A stretch of 53,626 bases of DNA from Paenibacillus taihuensis (GTDB lineage Bacteria; Bacillota; Bacilli; Paenibacillales; Paenibacillaceae). Below, piece after piece: positions 8,689 to 18,610 of the stretch (position 1 is the stretch's first letter; each line of letters begins with the position of its first letter). The stretch lies in the NCBI RefSeq assembly GCF_003386535.1, contig NZ_QTTN01000044.1, positions 1 through 53,626 of the forward strand, read 5' to 3'. The translations under genes were made by a program, and so were the position numbers. The notes under the pieces are model-generated. The model saw nothing but the letters and a program-made list of their open reading frames with translations, did no database searches and had not been told where the DNA came from.

Positions 8689-10704
8689 TTACAGCAGGCC
8701 TTTAACTTTGCTTACAACGTTCTCTACAGTGAAGCCGTATTCTGCAATGACGCGGTCGCCTTTTGCCGAGGCGCCGAACGTGCTGATACCGATAACAGTA
8801 CCTTGGTCGCCGACATAACGCTCCCAACCGAATGGCGAAGCCATCTCGATAGCAACGCGTGCTTTGACGTCAGGCAGGATAACGGAATTTTTGTATTCTT
8901 GCGATTGACGCTCGAACAGGTCGAAGCTTGGCATGCTGATGACACGTACGTGGATGCCTTCTGCTGCAAGTGCCTTCTGCGCAGCTACAGCAAGCTGAAC
9001 CTCGGAACCAGTTGCGATCAGCTGTGCTTGCGGCTGGCCGTTTGCTGCTTCGGAGATTACATAGGCGCCTTTTGCAATGCCTTCGCGGGCTTGCTCTGCT
9101 GAACCATCAAGGATTGGCAGGTTTTGACGCGTCAGAACGAGCGCTACCGGCTGATCTGCTTGCGACAATGCATAAGCCCATGCTGCCGAAGTTTCGTTGC
9201 CGTCTGCAGGACGAAGCGTTGTTAGCTGCGGAATGATACGCAGCGATGCAAGCTGCTCGATCGGCTCATGCGTCGGGCCGTCTTCGCCTACAGCGATACT
9301 GTCATGCGTCAGCACGTAAACAACCGGCTGCTTCATCAGAGCCGACAGACGAACTGCCGGACGCAGGTAGTCCGTGAATACGAAGAATGTCGCACCGTAT
9401 GGCTTCACGCCGCCGTGCAGGCTCATCCCGTTGATTGCTGCAGCCATTGCGAATTCACGAACGCCGAAGTACACATTACGGCCTTCGTAGCTGCTTGGCT
9501 TGAATACCGGCAAGCCTTTCAGATGCGTCATTGTCGAGCTCTCAAGGTCAGCGGAACCGCCGATCAGGTTCGGGATGTTCTTCGCCAGGCCGTTCAGCGC
9601 GTTGCCGGAAGCAACACGTGTGGACAAAGCTTTGTCTGTTGGTGCATATGCAGGAAGATCTGCATCCCAGCCCTCAGGCAGGTTGCCGCTGATTGCAGTC
9701 TCGAATTGAGCTGCAAGCTCTGGATGTGCCGCTTTGTAAGAAGCGAACAGCTCATCCCAAGCAGCGTTTGCTTTCTCGCCGTTTGCTTTCACATCTGCGA
9801 AGTGCGCGCGTACTTCAGCCGGAACCGTGAATGCTTCGTGCTCCCAGCCGTAGAATTGCTTCGTCAGCACAGTTTCTTCAGCGCCGAGCGGGCTGCCGTG
9901 CGTACCTTGGTGACCGCCTTTGCCGCCTTTGTTCGGACTGCCGTAGCCGATCGTTGTTTTCACTTCGATCAGTGTCGGTTTGGTTGTATCTGCTTGCGCA
10001 GCTGCTACCGCTTTACCAAGCGCGTTCAGGTCGTTGCCGTCTTCAACGCGCAGCACTTGCCAGCCATAAGCTTCGAAGCGGCCTTGCACGTTCTCGGAGA
10101 ACGACAGGTTCAGCTCGCCGTCGAGGGAGATGTCATTGGAATCGTAAAGCACGACCAGCTTGCCGAGCTTAAGGTGAGCTGCCAACGAAGCGGCTTCGCT
10201 TGCTACGCCTTCCATCAAGTCGCCGTCGCCGCAAATTGCGAATGTATAGTGATCGATTACGTTCAAATCTTGTTTATTGTAAGTCGCGCCGAGGTGCGCT
10301 TCAGCCATTGCCATACCAACAGCCATTGCGATACCTTGTCCAAGCGGACCAGTCGTTGCATCTACGCCGGCTGTGTGGCCGAATTCCGGGTGACCCGGAG
10401 TTTTGGAGCCCCATTGACGGAAGTTTTGCAATTCTTCGATTGGAAGATCGTAGCCCGACAAGTGAAGCAGGCTGTACAGCAGCATGGAACCATGACCTGC
10501 CGACAGAACGAAACGGTCGCGGTTGATCCATGTTGGGTTGGACGGGTTGTGCTTCATTGTTTTCGCAAACAATTGGTACCCCATCGGTGCAGCTCCCATA
10601 GGCATGCCTGGGTGTCCGGAATTTGCTTTCTCGATCGCGTCGATCGCAAGCGTACGGACCGTGTCGATGGAAAGCTGGTCGATGGATTTCTGTGTAACTG
10701 TCAT
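8689..10704 (-). CDS. tkt: Transketolase
   Basis: Thiamine-diphosphate enzyme of the pentose phosphate pathway that moves two-carbon units between sugar phosphates. Its 671 aa are full length. The N-terminal domain has the active-site [13 protein letters not shown] and the ThDP/Mg motif GDGDLMEG ending in DSNDISLDG, with the substrate histidines in [12 protein letters not shown]. The pyrimidine domain has [16 protein letters not shown], and a C-terminal domain follows. An AGGAGG site lies close before the ATG at 10704. A candidate extended -10 promoter lies about 100 bp upstream and a strong terminator follows, so it appears monocistronic. Confidence 0.96.
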   Translation of the reverse strand: MTVTQKSIDQLSIDTVRTLAIDAIEKANSGHPGMPMGAAPMGYQLFAKTMKHNPSNPTWINRDRFVLSAGHGSMLLYSLLHLSGYDLPIEELQNFRQWGSKTPGHPEFGHTAGVDATTGPLGQGIAMAVGMAMAEAHLGATYNKQDLNVIDHYTFAICGDGDLMEGVASEAASLAAHLKLGKLVVLYDSNDISLDGELNLSFSENVQGRFEAYGWQVLRVEDGNDLNALGKAVAAAQADTTKPTLIEVKTTIGYGSPNKGGKGGHQGTHGSPLGAEETVLTKQFYGWEHEAFTVPAEVRAHFADVKANGEKANAAWDELFASYKAAHPELAAQFETAISGNLPEGWDADLPAYAPTDKALSTRVASGNALNGLAKNIPNLIGGSADLESSTMTHLKGLPVFKPSSYEGRNVYFGVREFAMAAAINGMSLHGGVKPYGATFFVFTDYLRPAVRLSALMKQPVVYVLTHDSIAVGEDGPTHEPIEQLASLRIIPQLTTLRPADGNETSAAWAYALSQADQPVALVLTRQNLPILDGSAEQAREGIAKGAYVISEAANGQPQAQLIATGSEVQLAVAAQKALAAEGIHVRVISMPSFDLFERQSQEYKNSVILPDVKARVAIEMASPFGWERYVGDQGTVIGISTFGASAKGDRVIAEYGFTVENVVSKVKGLL

Positions 10705-10802
10705 TACGTAAACTCCTCCTAAATCCGATTAAGCTTGCATCATTTTCATAACAAACGATATCTCTGTAAATTAGGCAGTTTTGCCCCTACTTGCTTTGAA
10801 AC

Positions 10803-10831
10803 ATTGTACCATTACCAATGAGGCTTTTCCA
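10803..10831 (-). promoter_or_regulatory. Candidate promoter of tkt
   Basis: On the minus strand TGGTACAAT gives an extended -10 (hexamer TACAAT at 10803-10808). Seventeen bases upstream is a weak -35 TGGAAA (10826-10831). The resulting leader would be about 90 nt. The rest of 10705-10880 shows nothing further. Confidence 0.45.
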
Positions 10832-10880
10832 TCCTTAATGCGGTAACGCAGCAAAACTCGACAACGGAGCCGCCGAAGGC

Positions 10881-10923
10881 AAAAAAAGAGCGTGCCCGCC
10901 GGAGATTTCCGGGCAGACACGCT
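10881..10923 (-). terminator. Intrinsic terminator of purU
   Basis: A long stem opening with AGCGTG (10889) and closing with CACGCT (10923), interrupted by one or two mismatches, is followed on the minus strand by seven T (10881-10887), just after the purU stop. Confidence 0.88.
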
Positions 10924-10934
10924 ATGTATTTCGT

Positions 10935-11834
10935 TTAGTTGAAAACAACCGTCTTGTTCTGATGAACTAGAATCCGGTCCTCTACATGCCATTTCACCGC
11001 ACGCGCGAGAACGACGCGTTCGATTGTACGGCCGATTCGCTTCAAGTTGTCGATATCGTCACGATGGCTTACACGCTGTACGTCCTGCTCGATAATTGGG
11101 CCGCCGTCCAGCTCTTCCGTTACATAATGCGCTGTCGCGCCGATGATTTTGACACCGCGGTTGTACGCTTGCTTATACGGATTGCCCCCAATGAACGCAG
11201 GCAAGAAGGAATGATGAATGTTAATAATCCGGTTCGGGAACTGCTCGATGAACTTCGGCGAAATAATTTGCATATAGCGGGCGAGGACGATGATGTCCGC
11301 TTTGTCCGATACAATTTCCAATTGCTTCTTCTCGGCTTCCGGCTTCGTATCCGCCGTTACCGGCACGTGATGGAACGGGATGCCGAACGATTCCACAAGC
11401 CCTTGCATGTCCGCATGGTTACTGATAACCATGGCAATCTCGGCGTCGAGGTCACCTGCTTGCCACTGCCAGAGCAGCTCGAGCAGACAGTGATCTTCTT
11501 TGGAGACGAAGATCGCGAGACGCTTCTTGCGGCTTGCGCGGAACGTATGCCACTTCATCTCGAAGCGGTCTGCGACACGTGCAAAATCCTCTTGCAGCAC
11601 AGGCAGCTCCTTGTCGAGATCGTTCAGATCAAATTCGAAACGGATGAAGAACATGCCGCCGCCAGGATCCATCGAGTACTGGTCGGATTGTACAATGTTA
11701 GCGCCATGCTCATATAGGAAATGCGACACGGCTGCTACGATACCCGGACGGTCCGGGCAGGAGATGAGCATTCTGGCGCGATTGCGTTTATCCGGACGCT
11801 GCGCGGCTTGTCCAGACTGAATGATGTTTTGCAT
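10935..11834 (-). CDS. purU: Formyltetrahydrofolate deformylase
   Basis: Hydrolyses 10-formyltetrahydrofolate to formate and tetrahydrofolate, balancing one-carbon pools and supplying formate to purine synthesis. It is 299 aa from the ATG at 11834 (MQNIIQSG), which has AAGGAAG 11 nt upstream; a longer frame from 11885 lacks such a site. The N-terminal ~85 residues are an ACT domain (LISCPDRPGIVAAVSHFLYE). The C-terminal formyl-transferase domain carries the catalytic Asn-His pair in NIHHSFLPAF, then the His in GATAHYV and the Asp in ELDGGPIIEQD. It follows nfo on the same strand with 75 bp between. Confidence 0.94.
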   Translation of the reverse strand: MQNIIQSGQAAQRPDKRNRARMLISCPDRPGIVAAVSHFLYEHGANIVQSDQYSMDPGGGMFFIRFEFDLNDLDKELPVLQEDFARVADRFEMKWHTFRASRKKRLAIFVSKEDHCLLELLWQWQAGDLDAEIAMVISNHADMQGLVESFGIPFHHVPVTADTKPEAEKKQLEIVSDKADIIVLARYMQIISPKFIEQFPNRIINIHHSFLPAFIGGNPYKQAYNRGVKIIGATAHYVTEELDGGPIIEQDVQRVSHRDDIDNLKRIGRTIERVVLARAVKWHVEDRILVHQNKTVVFN

Positions 11835-11875
11835 AGATCGGTAGTCTTCCTTCCATCGACAATTAGGTAGTTGAA

Positions 11876-11897
11876 GGAGCGGCACGCTGGCCGCTCC
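11876..11897 (-). terminator. Hairpin between nfo and purU, possible weak terminator
   Basis: GGAGCGGC (11876-11883) pairs with GCCGCTCC (11890-11897) around a 6-nt loop. Only TT precedes mixed sequence on the minus strand, so termination would be inefficient. It may set the ratio of nfo to purU transcript. Confidence 0.4.
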
Positions 11898-11909
11898 GAC
11901 GCTTATTTC

Positions 11910-13037
11910 TTATGCATTAACGAGCAAGGTTTTGCCCGCAAACCAAGCTGTAATCCGTTGGTTGATGCCCTCTTCCGAAATCTCAGGCAGAACGCGGTGC
12001 TCTGCAACGAGATCGTAGAGGCGATCCATCGGCTCGCGAGGGTCAGCCTTCTTCGCTTTCGCGTCGTTCTTCAGAACATCCCACACGGCGAGTACATAAT
12101 CGCGGTGGCTGATATCTTGTTTATTGAAGAAGTGGTGCAGACGCTCCACGTCTTCCAAGAATTCGCCGCCGAAACGTGTATGCGCATCGCCGCGAAGCAA
12201 AGCGATCTCCGCTTCGTACATCGGACGCTGCGTCTTGTCGTTCTGACCGATCCAAGGCGTCTCCAGAATGAATGGACGGCCTTTGAGCGCTTCATGGTGA
12301 ACGATGTTGCGAATCGCATCATGGCCGATCCAGCCTGCGCCGACCGGTGCGTGACGGTCTTTCGCCGCGCCGCGCGGGTTTTTGCTGTCATTGACGTGAA
12401 CTACGGCTACGCGATTCAAGCCTACGATGCTATCAAACTCTTTCAAAACGCCGTCGATATCATTCACGAGATCATAGCCAGCGTCGTGCATATGGCATGT
12501 ATCCATACATACGGTCAGACGCTCGTTGTTGCTCACTTTATCAATAATCGAAGCGATTTCTTCGAAGCTGCGGCCGATCTCCGTGCCTTTGCCAGCCATC
12601 GTCTCAAGGGCGATGTTAACATTCGTTTCCTTCGTGCCATTCAGCACTTCATTCAAGCCTTCCGCAATACGGGCAATGCCGTACTCGGCATCTTTGTCCG
12701 TGTATGCGCCTGGGTGAAGCACGATATTGCGCACGCCGATCGCGTCCGTGCGACGGATTTCCTCTTGCAGGAAGCGAACCGCGAGCTCGAACGTATCGTC
12801 CTTGTACGAACCAAGGTTAATAATGTATGGGGCATGAACGACGATCTCATCGATGTTAGCCTCGCTCATAGCAATTTTGCCATCTGGAATATATAAGTCT
12901 TCAATTGGTTTGCGGCGCGTGTTCTGAGGAGCACCTGTATAAATCATAAATGTGCTCGAGCCGTAAGAAACAGCCTCGTTCGTTGCAGTCAGCAAGCCTT
13001 TATCCGAAAATGAAACGTGTGAACCGATTTTTAACAT
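11910..13037 (-). CDS. nfo: Endonuclease IV with a C-terminal extension
   Basis: AP endonuclease of base excision repair that cuts 5' to abasic sites, with a three-zinc TIM-barrel active site. Zinc ligands lie in [52 protein letters not shown] and [12 protein letters not shown], with LETPW near the end of the barrel. The core ends near residue 288. Roughly 88 further residues follow ([19 protein letters not shown] and onward), making 375 aa against the usual 280-300. The extension is hydrophilic, probably helical, and not recognised. The ATG at 13037 starts directly with the family's [10 protein letters not shown]. Confidence 0.93.
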   Translation of the reverse strand: MLKIGSHVSFSDKGLLTATNEAVSYGSSTFMIYTGAPQNTRRKPIEDLYIPDGKIAMSEANIDEIVVHAPYIINLGSYKDDTFELAVRFLQEEIRRTDAIGVRNIVLHPGAYTDKDAEYGIARIAEGLNEVLNGTKETNVNIALETMAGKGTEIGRSFEEIASIIDKVSNNERLTVCMDTCHMHDAGYDLVNDIDGVLKEFDSIVGLNRVAVVHVNDSKNPRGAAKDRHAPVGAGWIGHDAIRNIVHHEALKGRPFILETPWIGQNDKTQRPMYEAEIALLRGDAHTRFGGEFLEDVERLHHFFNKQDISHRDYVLAVWDVLKNDAKAKKADPREPMDRLYDLVAEHRVLPEISEEGINQRITAWFAGKTLLVNA

Positions 13038-13271
13038 GGACTAGTCCGCTCCTTTAGTGTTTTTTGCTTTTCTACTAGTTTCAGCAAAAATCACATGCAT
13101 TAAAACAATAAATCCTATCAAATCCTATCGAAAATGCTTGTCCTTCCTATTTTACAAGGAATGTTCAAATAAATCTAGGTTCAACAATTGCCTCCTTTGT
13201 TGCGGGCATGGGCAGAATTGGCTTATAATGAAAGCAATTTTATTGCAGCAGTCAGAGGTGAAGACGGCGTT

Positions 13272-13703
13272 ATGGCACCGAATTGGTTTATGTATTTTAT
13301 TATGTTCTGGGCTTTTGTCATGATCGGCTTTATGTCCATCGGCGGTTACTTCATGTTCCGCAAGTTTCTTAAAGTGCTCCCGATGCGCGATGGCAAGTCG
13401 AAGCTCGATTGGCAGAATTATTGGGTGGAACGCAGCCGCGACATGTGGACGGACGACGCGAAGAGCTTCCTCGATAAGCTGGTTTCTCCGGTTCCAACCG
13501 CGTTCCGCGACATTGCGAAGCATTCAATCGCCGCGAAGATTGCGCAAGTGGCCGTTGAAGGCGGGGCGTCTGAAGTGTCGCGTGGCCATTGTATTGAAGG
13601 TTATATCCGGGCAACGCCCAAACGCGACTATCGCAGCTTGATTACGTTCCTGGAGAAGGAGCAAATCGACTACGCGCCGTATCGGCATTTGCTCAATAAA
13701 TAG
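13272..13703 (+). CDS. DUF2621 family membrane-anchored protein
   Basis: A 143-aa protein of the DUF2621 family found in spore-forming Bacilli (YneK-like), with no known function. A single N-terminal membrane helix spans about residues 4-28 (WFMYFIMFWAFVMIGFMSI). A charged cytosolic domain follows, with YWVERSRDMWTDDAKSFLDK and a C-terminal EGYIRATPKRDY. I chose the ATG at 13272 because GAGGTG lies 11 nt upstream; an in-frame ATG at 13188 would add residues encoded by the promoter region. A TATAAT-like -10 is seen at about 13226. It is divergent from nfo. Confidence 0.8.
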   Translation: MAPNWFMYFIMFWAFVMIGFMSIGGYFMFRKFLKVLPMRDGKSKLDWQNYWVERSRDMWTDDAKSFLDKLVSPVPTAFRDIAKHSIAAKIAQVAVEGGASEVSRGHCIEGYIRATPKRDYRSLITFLEKEQIDYAPYRHLLNK

Positions 13704-13726
13704 AAGCCGCCAGCTTGGCGGCTTTT
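13704..13726 (+). terminator. Intrinsic terminator of the DUF2621 gene
   Basis: A perfect 9-bp stem (13704-13712 with 13716-13724) and short loop, ending in a TTTT run, directly after the stop codon. Confidence 0.85.
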
Positions 13727-13773
13727 GCTGTACATGGCGGTAAATTCGGGGTAGAGCCAAGGAGGAGAATAAG

Positions 13774-14679
13774 ATGAAGGTTGCAGTGACGGGCGGTACT
13801 GGCTATGTCGGAAGCCTTGTGGTGAAGGCGCTGCTCGCGCGGGGCGATGAAGTGTGGATCATTTCCAGATCGAGCAACAAGCAGACGGCGAAGCCGGGGC
13901 TGCATCTGCTGAGCTGGCAAGAGCTTGCGAGCAATCCGGCGAAGCTTGAAGGCGTCGATGCCATAGTGAACCTTGCAGGCGAGTCGATCAATCGCAGATG
14001 GACAAAAGAAGGCAAGCACGCCATCCTGCAGTCGCGACTCGATGCAGCGAGAGCGATTGAGCAGTTTGTCTCGGCTGTGGACGTGAAGCCTCGTGTCGTC
14101 GTGAATGCTTCGGGCATCTCCATCTACGGCAACAGCGCGCCTGACGAGGCAGCAGCCGATGAATCGAGTCCATCGCGCATCCATGATTTTCTCGCTTCCG
14201 TCGTCGAGAAGTGGGAAACAGCTGCGGACCATATTCCGGTCGATCGACTCGTGAAGCTGCGAATCGGCCTCGTGCTCGGCATGCACGGCGGCGCTTTTCC
14301 GAAGATGATGCTGCCTTATCGGCTCGGCATCGGCGGTCGCATGGGGAGCGGCAAGCAGTGGATTCCTTGGATTCATGAGGACGATATGACTCGCCTCATT
14401 CTATTCTGCCTCGACAACCCGAATGTGACAGGACCCGTTAACGCCTGCGCGCCGGAGCCAGTCACGAATGACGAGTTCGGCCGTGCGATCGGGAAAGCTT
14501 CAGGCAGACCGCACTGGTTCCCTGTCCCCGCCTTCCCGCTGAAAGCTGCGCTCGGCGAACTGTCGATCCTCCTGTTGGAAGGGTCGCGGGCTGTACCGCG
14601 CAAGGCGCTCGATAATGGGTTCACGTTTACTTATTCTACCATCGGAGAAGCCCTCAAACAGTTGAATGGAAGACCTTAA
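13774..14679 (+). CDS. TIGR01777 family NAD(P)-dependent epimerase
   Basis: Short-chain dehydrogenase of the extended-epimerase type, TIGR01777 family (YfhF/SulA-like). The N-terminal Rossmann motif is TGGTGYVGS at residues 6-14. The family blocks NLAGESINRRWT, VVNASGISIYGN and GMHGGAFPKMMLPYRLGIGG are present, and a C-terminal DUF1731-like segment includes PVPAFPLKAALGE and SRAVPRKALDNGF. The length of 301 aa is typical. The physiological substrate is unknown for the family. AAGGAGGAG lies before the ATG, and the gene is flanked by terminators, so it is probably transcribed alone. Confidence 0.88.
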   Translation: MKVAVTGGTGYVGSLVVKALLARGDEVWIISRSSNKQTAKPGLHLLSWQELASNPAKLEGVDAIVNLAGESINRRWTKEGKHAILQSRLDAARAIEQFVSAVDVKPRVVVNASGISIYGNSAPDEAAADESSPSRIHDFLASVVEKWETAADHIPVDRLVKLRIGLVLGMHGGAFPKMMLPYRLGIGGRMGSGKQWIPWIHEDDMTRLILFCLDNPNVTGPVNACAPEPVTNDEFGRAIGKASGRPHWFPVPAFPLKAALGELSILLLEGSRAVPRKALDNGFTFTYSTIGEALKQLNGRP

Positions 14680-14696
14680 TTTGACGCCATGACTAT

Positions 14697-14748
14697 GAAA
14701 ACAGCCATGTAACAAGAGCTGAAATTCTCGCTCCTGTCGCATGGCTGT
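14697..14748 (-). terminator. Terminator between convergent epimerase and lplA-like genes
   Basis: ACAGCCATG (14701-14709) pairs with CATGGCTGT (14740-14748). On the minus strand TTTT follows at once, fitting the end of the sugar-importer transcript. A looser T-rich tract follows on the plus strand, so it may act both ways. Confidence 0.65.
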
Positions 14749-14778
14749 CGCTGTCTTCTTATTTTTTCTTAACTCGTC

Positions 14779-16458
14779 TTATTTCTTCTTGCTGTCGTAT
14801 GCCTTTTGGTAAATATCCAAGTAGTGAGTGAGGTTCAAGCCGTCGAAGCCCTTCACATAGCTGTCCCACTCCGCGTCTGTCAGCTTCTTGGAGCCCGTCA
14901 CGAACTGCGCCATATTGGAGCGAACATACTCGTTGATCTGTGTACGCAGCATGATCGTTTCCTTCGCGTCGTTCTCATCCATGAATATGGTCAGCGGGAA
15001 CGTTTCTTCCGGCTGCTTGTTCTCATAATTATTCGCCGTTTCGGTGAACAGGCGGAACTCGTAGCCTTGTTGAGAGAACATATCGGCCGGAGCCGTCCAA
15101 GACTCGCGGATCGCGCGCGTCCGTCTTGTGATGCCCATCTGATCCCATGTATCGTTGAAGGTCGTCTCCGTCGAGTCCCAATATTTTGGCTTCAGGCTGT
15201 ATTTTGCCGGATTGCCGTGAACATCCTTCTCGCCGTCCTTCGCCTTCTCCCAGTAGTTCCCTTCCAATCCGTATTCGTTCATGATGGCATGCTCTTCGGA
15301 ATACATGTAATCAGCCATTTTGATCGCTGCAATGGCTTCCTCTTCCGACGCTTTATTCGTGATGGCGAACTGTCCGTTGCCATATGCCTTATAGTAGCCG
15401 GCAAAAGCTACTCCGTTCGGGCCTTTAAGCGGCGGAACGGTAACATAATCCTTATGACGAGTTTGTCCATCTGCCAAGCTGAATGCCATGCCGATATGTC
15501 CGCCCGTCACGCTGCCTACGATATTGTCGCCCTCTTTGTTGCCCACTTGCGCCATCTGGTCGATATTTTGCGTGAACGCTTCTTTGTCGATTAGACCCTC
15601 GCTGAAGAGCTTGTTAATGTACGTCAATCCATCGCGCCATTCCGGCTGGTTAGCCGCCAGCTGCACCTTGCCGTCCTTCAAGTAGAAGAAATCTTCGTCA
15701 TTATCATAAATAAAGCCGTTCATTAAGAAATTGGAAGGTATCGCATGCCAAGTATTAAATGCGCCTGTCAGCGGAATCTCGTCAGCCTTGCCGTTGCCGT
15801 TCGGATCCTGCGTTTTAAACGCTTTCAAAACCTCGTAATATTCGTCCGTTGTCGTCGGCATCTTGAGCCCCAGCTTATCGAGCCATGCCTTGTTAATCCA
15901 CAGCTTCTGCGAATACCAGCAGTGGAAGCAGTCATTGATATGCGGAAGCGAATAAATGTTGCCGTCCGGCGCCGTAATCGCATCCTTCAGATCCTTATCC
16001 TCCGCGAAAGCGCGTTTGATTTCATCGCCGTATTTGTCGATCAGATCATTCAGAGGCCTTAGAATCCCTTGTTTGCCGTAGTCGATTTGCTCTGCTTGCG
16101 TGAAGTCACCCGAGAGGAAGACCGCCGGATAATCGCCGCTCGCCAGAATCAGCTTCTTCTTGTCCGCTGCGTTGGCGCTTGGCGTCGCATCGAACTTGAA
16201 CTTGATATTCAGCTTCTTCTCGATATACTTCGTGACTTCGTTCGTATTGATGTCTTCGATTTTAGGCGAAACGCTGACGAATGTATTCAACGTAACGGTT
16301 TTACCGGTATCCGTCTTATTACTCGAACCATTATCTGATCCAGTACTGCCGCTATTGCCGGTATTGCCGCCATTGTCGCTATTACTTCCGCATGCCGTGA
16401 TGATTAAAGCGATCATGACTAATAGTGCTAGCAATTTCGAGCTTCTTGTCATTTTCAA
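14779..16458 (-). CDS. Carbohydrate ABC transporter, extracellular solute-binding lipoprotein (LplA-like)
   Basis: Binding protein of an Lpl-type sugar or oligosaccharide importer. The 559 residues begin with a lipoprotein signal whose lipidated residue is Cys23 (ALIITAC), followed by a Gly/Ser/Asn-rich linker. The mature domain has the cluster B binding-protein fold signals seen in large Paenibacillus LplA proteins (LILASGDYPAVFLSGDF, NDLIDKYGDEIKRAF, QKLWINKAWLDKLGLKMPTT). The start is a TTG at 16458, 8 nt after GAGGAGG. It is the last gene of the araC-lplB-lplC-lplA order. No ATPase gene is nearby, so a shared MsmX-type ATPase probably energises it. The substrate cannot be told from sequence. 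Confidence 0.85.
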   Translation of the reverse strand: MKMTRSSKLLALLVMIALIITACGSNSDNGGNTGNSGSTGSDNGSSNKTDTGKTVTLNTFVSVSPKIEDINTNEVTKYIEKKLNIKFKFDATPSANAADKKKLILASGDYPAVFLSGDFTQAEQIDYGKQGILRPLNDLIDKYGDEIKRAFAEDKDLKDAITAPDGNIYSLPHINDCFHCWYSQKLWINKAWLDKLGLKMPTTTDEYYEVLKAFKTQDPNGNGKADEIPLTGAFNTWHAIPSNFLMNGFIYDNDEDFFYLKDGKVQLAANQPEWRDGLTYINKLFSEGLIDKEAFTQNIDQMAQVGNKEGDNIVGSVTGGHIGMAFSLADGQTRHKDYVTVPPLKGPNGVAFAGYYKAYGNGQFAITNKASEEEAIAAIKMADYMYSEEHAIMNEYGLEGNYWEKAKDGEKDVHGNPAKYSLKPKYWDSTETTFNDTWDQMGITRRTRAIRESWTAPADMFSQQGYEFRLFTETANNYENKQPEETFPLTIFMDENDAKETIMLRTQINEYVRSNMAQFVTGSKKLTDAEWDSYVKGFDGLNLTHYLDIYQKAYDSKKK

Positions 16459-16563
16459 AGCCGACGCCTCCTCAATATTTCCATCTTATCACGCTTATCT
16501 TTAACGCACATGCTTCGCTACAGCTAATTGAACGGCTTCACCTCCATGACCGAGTAAGGCCTT

Positions 16564-17463
16564 TTATCCTTTTAGGGAGCCGATCAGAATGCCTTGTACA
16601 AAATATTTCTGAACAAACGGGTAGATTGCGAGCACCGGTACGGTTGCAACTACGATAAGCGAGAATTTAAGCAAGTCACGCAAGCCTTGCATCGCGGCCA
16701 TTTTGTTGGCATCCACCATCATGCTCGAATCGATGGAGTTCAGAATCAGAATATTTCGCAGCACGATTTGAAGCGGAAATAGCCCTTGCGTCTTCAAGAA
16801 GATTAGCGCATCAAAGTAGGCATTCCAATGTCCGACCGCATACATAAGCACCAGTACGGCTAGGATCGGCTTCGACAGCGGCAAGACGACCCGCCATAAG
16901 AACCCTATGTCCGTGCAGCCATCGAGCTCCGCAGCTTCCCCCAGCTCCTTCGGAATACTGGACTGGAAGAAGGTACGAGCGATAATAACCTGCCATACGG
17001 CCATTGCGCCGGGAAGCAGCATCGCCCATCTGGTATTCAAGATGCCAAGACTTTTCACCGTCAAGTAGTACGGAATCAGACCGCCGCTGAACATCATCGT
17101 AATAATCAGGATGACCATGATGAGATGTCGGCCGTAAAACGTCGATTTGGAAAGCGGATAGGCCAGCATGACGGTCAAACATACGTTGATCAATACACCG
17201 CACACCGTATAGAAGAGCGAGTTGCCGTAGCCCGTCATGATTTGCGGGTTAGAGAAGATCGCCTTATAGCCGGCTAAGCTAAAGTCCACAGGCAGCAGCC
17301 ACACTTTCCCGCTGATCACCGCTTGAGGTGAACTGAAGGAGGAGCTCAGAATATAAATGAGCGGATAAAGCACGGCCAGCAGGATAATAGACAAGAAAAT
17401 ATAGACGATTGTCAAGAACAGCTTGTCTCCGAACGATTCACGAATTGCGTTTGTACGCGCCAC
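16564..17463 (-). CDS. Carbohydrate ABC transporter permease (LplC/YtcP-like)
   Basis: Inner-membrane subunit of the sugar importer, 299 aa with six predicted helices. The cytoplasmic EAA loop reads ELGEAAELDGCTDIGFLWRV between helices 4 and 5 and contacts the ATPase. The conserved FSGGLIPYYL segment and the C-terminal PFVQKYFVQGILIGSLKG are typical of the LplC/YtcP branch. It starts 15 nt after the stop of the LplB-like gene. About 105 bp separate it from the binding-protein gene, which may allow that gene to be expressed at a different level. Confidence 0.9.
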   Translation of the reverse strand: MARTNAIRESFGDKLFLTIVYIFLSIILLAVLYPLIYILSSSFSSPQAVISGKVWLLPVDFSLAGYKAIFSNPQIMTGYGNSLFYTVCGVLINVCLTVMLAYPLSKSTFYGRHLIMVILIITMMFSGGLIPYYLTVKSLGILNTRWAMLLPGAMAVWQVIIARTFFQSSIPKELGEAAELDGCTDIGFLWRVVLPLSKPILAVLVLMYAVGHWNAYFDALIFLKTQGLFPLQIVLRNILILNSIDSSMMVDANKMAAMQGLRDLLKFSLIVVATVPVLAIYPFVQKYFVQGILIGSLKG

Positions 17464-17478
17464 TGCTCTAACGCCCCC

Positions 17479-18465
17479 TTACCATAAGCTGCTGTCCGAC
17501 ACGCGCCTGGCAAAATAGTTCACGCTGAGCAGCAAAATGAGATTGATGACCGAATTGAATAAATCGACGGCAGCAGAGAAGCTGAAGTTCGCGCCTAGCA
17601 GACCGATCTTATACACGTAGGTCGAGATAACCTCCGAGGTGCTTGTATTGAGCGGATTTTGCATCAAATAGATCTTCTCGAAGCCTACGTTCATGATCTG
17701 ACCGACGTTCAATATGAGCAAAATCGTTGCGGCGGGCATGATACCGGGAATATCGATATGCCATACTTTCTGGATGCGTGAAGCGCCGTCCACTCTGGCC
17801 GCTTCATATAGATCGGTATTAATGCCGGACAGTGCGGCTAGATAGATGACCGCGCCGTAACCGATGCCTTGCCATACGTTCGACCATACGAAGATGCTGC
17901 TGAAGTAGCTAGGAACGCCCATGAAGTTAACGGCCTCTACGCCAAACGCGCTCAGGATATGATCGATAAAACCAAGTCTCGGCGATAAGAACAAGATGAT
18001 CATAGAAACCATGACGATTGTCGAGATGAAGTAAGGCGCGAACGTCACCATTTGAACGAACCTTTTAAAGCGCATGCTCCTTACCTCGTTCAACGCTAGA
18101 GCCAGAATAATCGGCGCTGGAAACCCGATCAGCAGCGAATAAGTACTGATGATAAGCGTGTTCTTAATTAACATCCAGAAATTCGGCGACTTGAAGAACG
18201 TGTTGAAATTGGTTAAGCCGACCCATTCGCTCCCGGTGATGCCGCGTACCGGACTGAAATCCCGAAAGGCGATTTGAGCCCCGTACATGGGGACATATTT
18301 GAAAATAACCAAATACGCCAGCGGGAGCAGAACAAGCAGATAAAGCTGCCAATGCCGCTTGATGCGTTTGCCGCGATCCCTTAGCAGGAGCAAGCTGCCG
18401 CTGCCGGTGTCCGTCGCGTGAGCCGCCGTTTTCTCCCTCTCGATAAGTCCTGTCGATGAAGGCAT
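17479..18465 (-). CDS. Carbohydrate ABC transporter permease (LplB-like)
   Basis: Partner permease of the LplC-like subunit, 328 aa. A hydrophilic N-terminus of about 38 residues precedes six helices, starting with YLLVLLPLAYLVIFKYVPMY. The EAA loop is DLYEAARVDGASRIQKVWHI, and NPLNTSTSEVISTYVYKIGL is characteristic of LplB. It is the first gene of the transporter operon, about 245 bp downstream of the AraC regulator gene on the same strand and separated from it by a terminator. A pair of direct repeats sits in the upstream region. Confidence 0.9.
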   Translation of the reverse strand: MPSSTGLIEREKTAAHATDTGSGSLLLLRDRGKRIKRHWQLYLLVLLPLAYLVIFKYVPMYGAQIAFRDFSPVRGITGSEWVGLTNFNTFFKSPNFWMLIKNTLIISTYSLLIGFPAPIILALALNEVRSMRFKRFVQMVTFAPYFISTIVMVSMIILFLSPRLGFIDHILSAFGVEAVNFMGVPSYFSSIFVWSNVWQGIGYGAVIYLAALSGINTDLYEAARVDGASRIQKVWHIDIPGIMPAATILLILNVGQIMNVGFEKIYLMQNPLNTSTSEVISTYVYKIGLLGANFSFSAAVDLFNSVINLILLLSVNYFARRVSDSSLW

Positions 18466-18610
18466 GCTTGCACATCACATCCCTTATTGAAGTGTTGGCC
18501 TTGATTGCTTTCAACGATAATGGACAGAGGACAGAGCGGGCAACAACCACTAATCCAGCCGATGTTCATTTTTCTAGAACCGCGCCATTACTGGGTTCTT
18601 GGCAACTATC

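Noticed and set aside
9268..10722. A 484-residue open frame antisense to transketolase
   Set aside because: The opposite strand encodes a complete transketolase with all motifs; the long antisense frame is a by-product of its codon use and is rich in Cys/His/Arg without pattern.
16499..16563. A seven-codon frame with GGAGG between the LplC-like and LplA-like genes as a leader peptide
   Set aside because: It is too short and lacks a proper ribosome site of its own; no attenuator hairpin follows.
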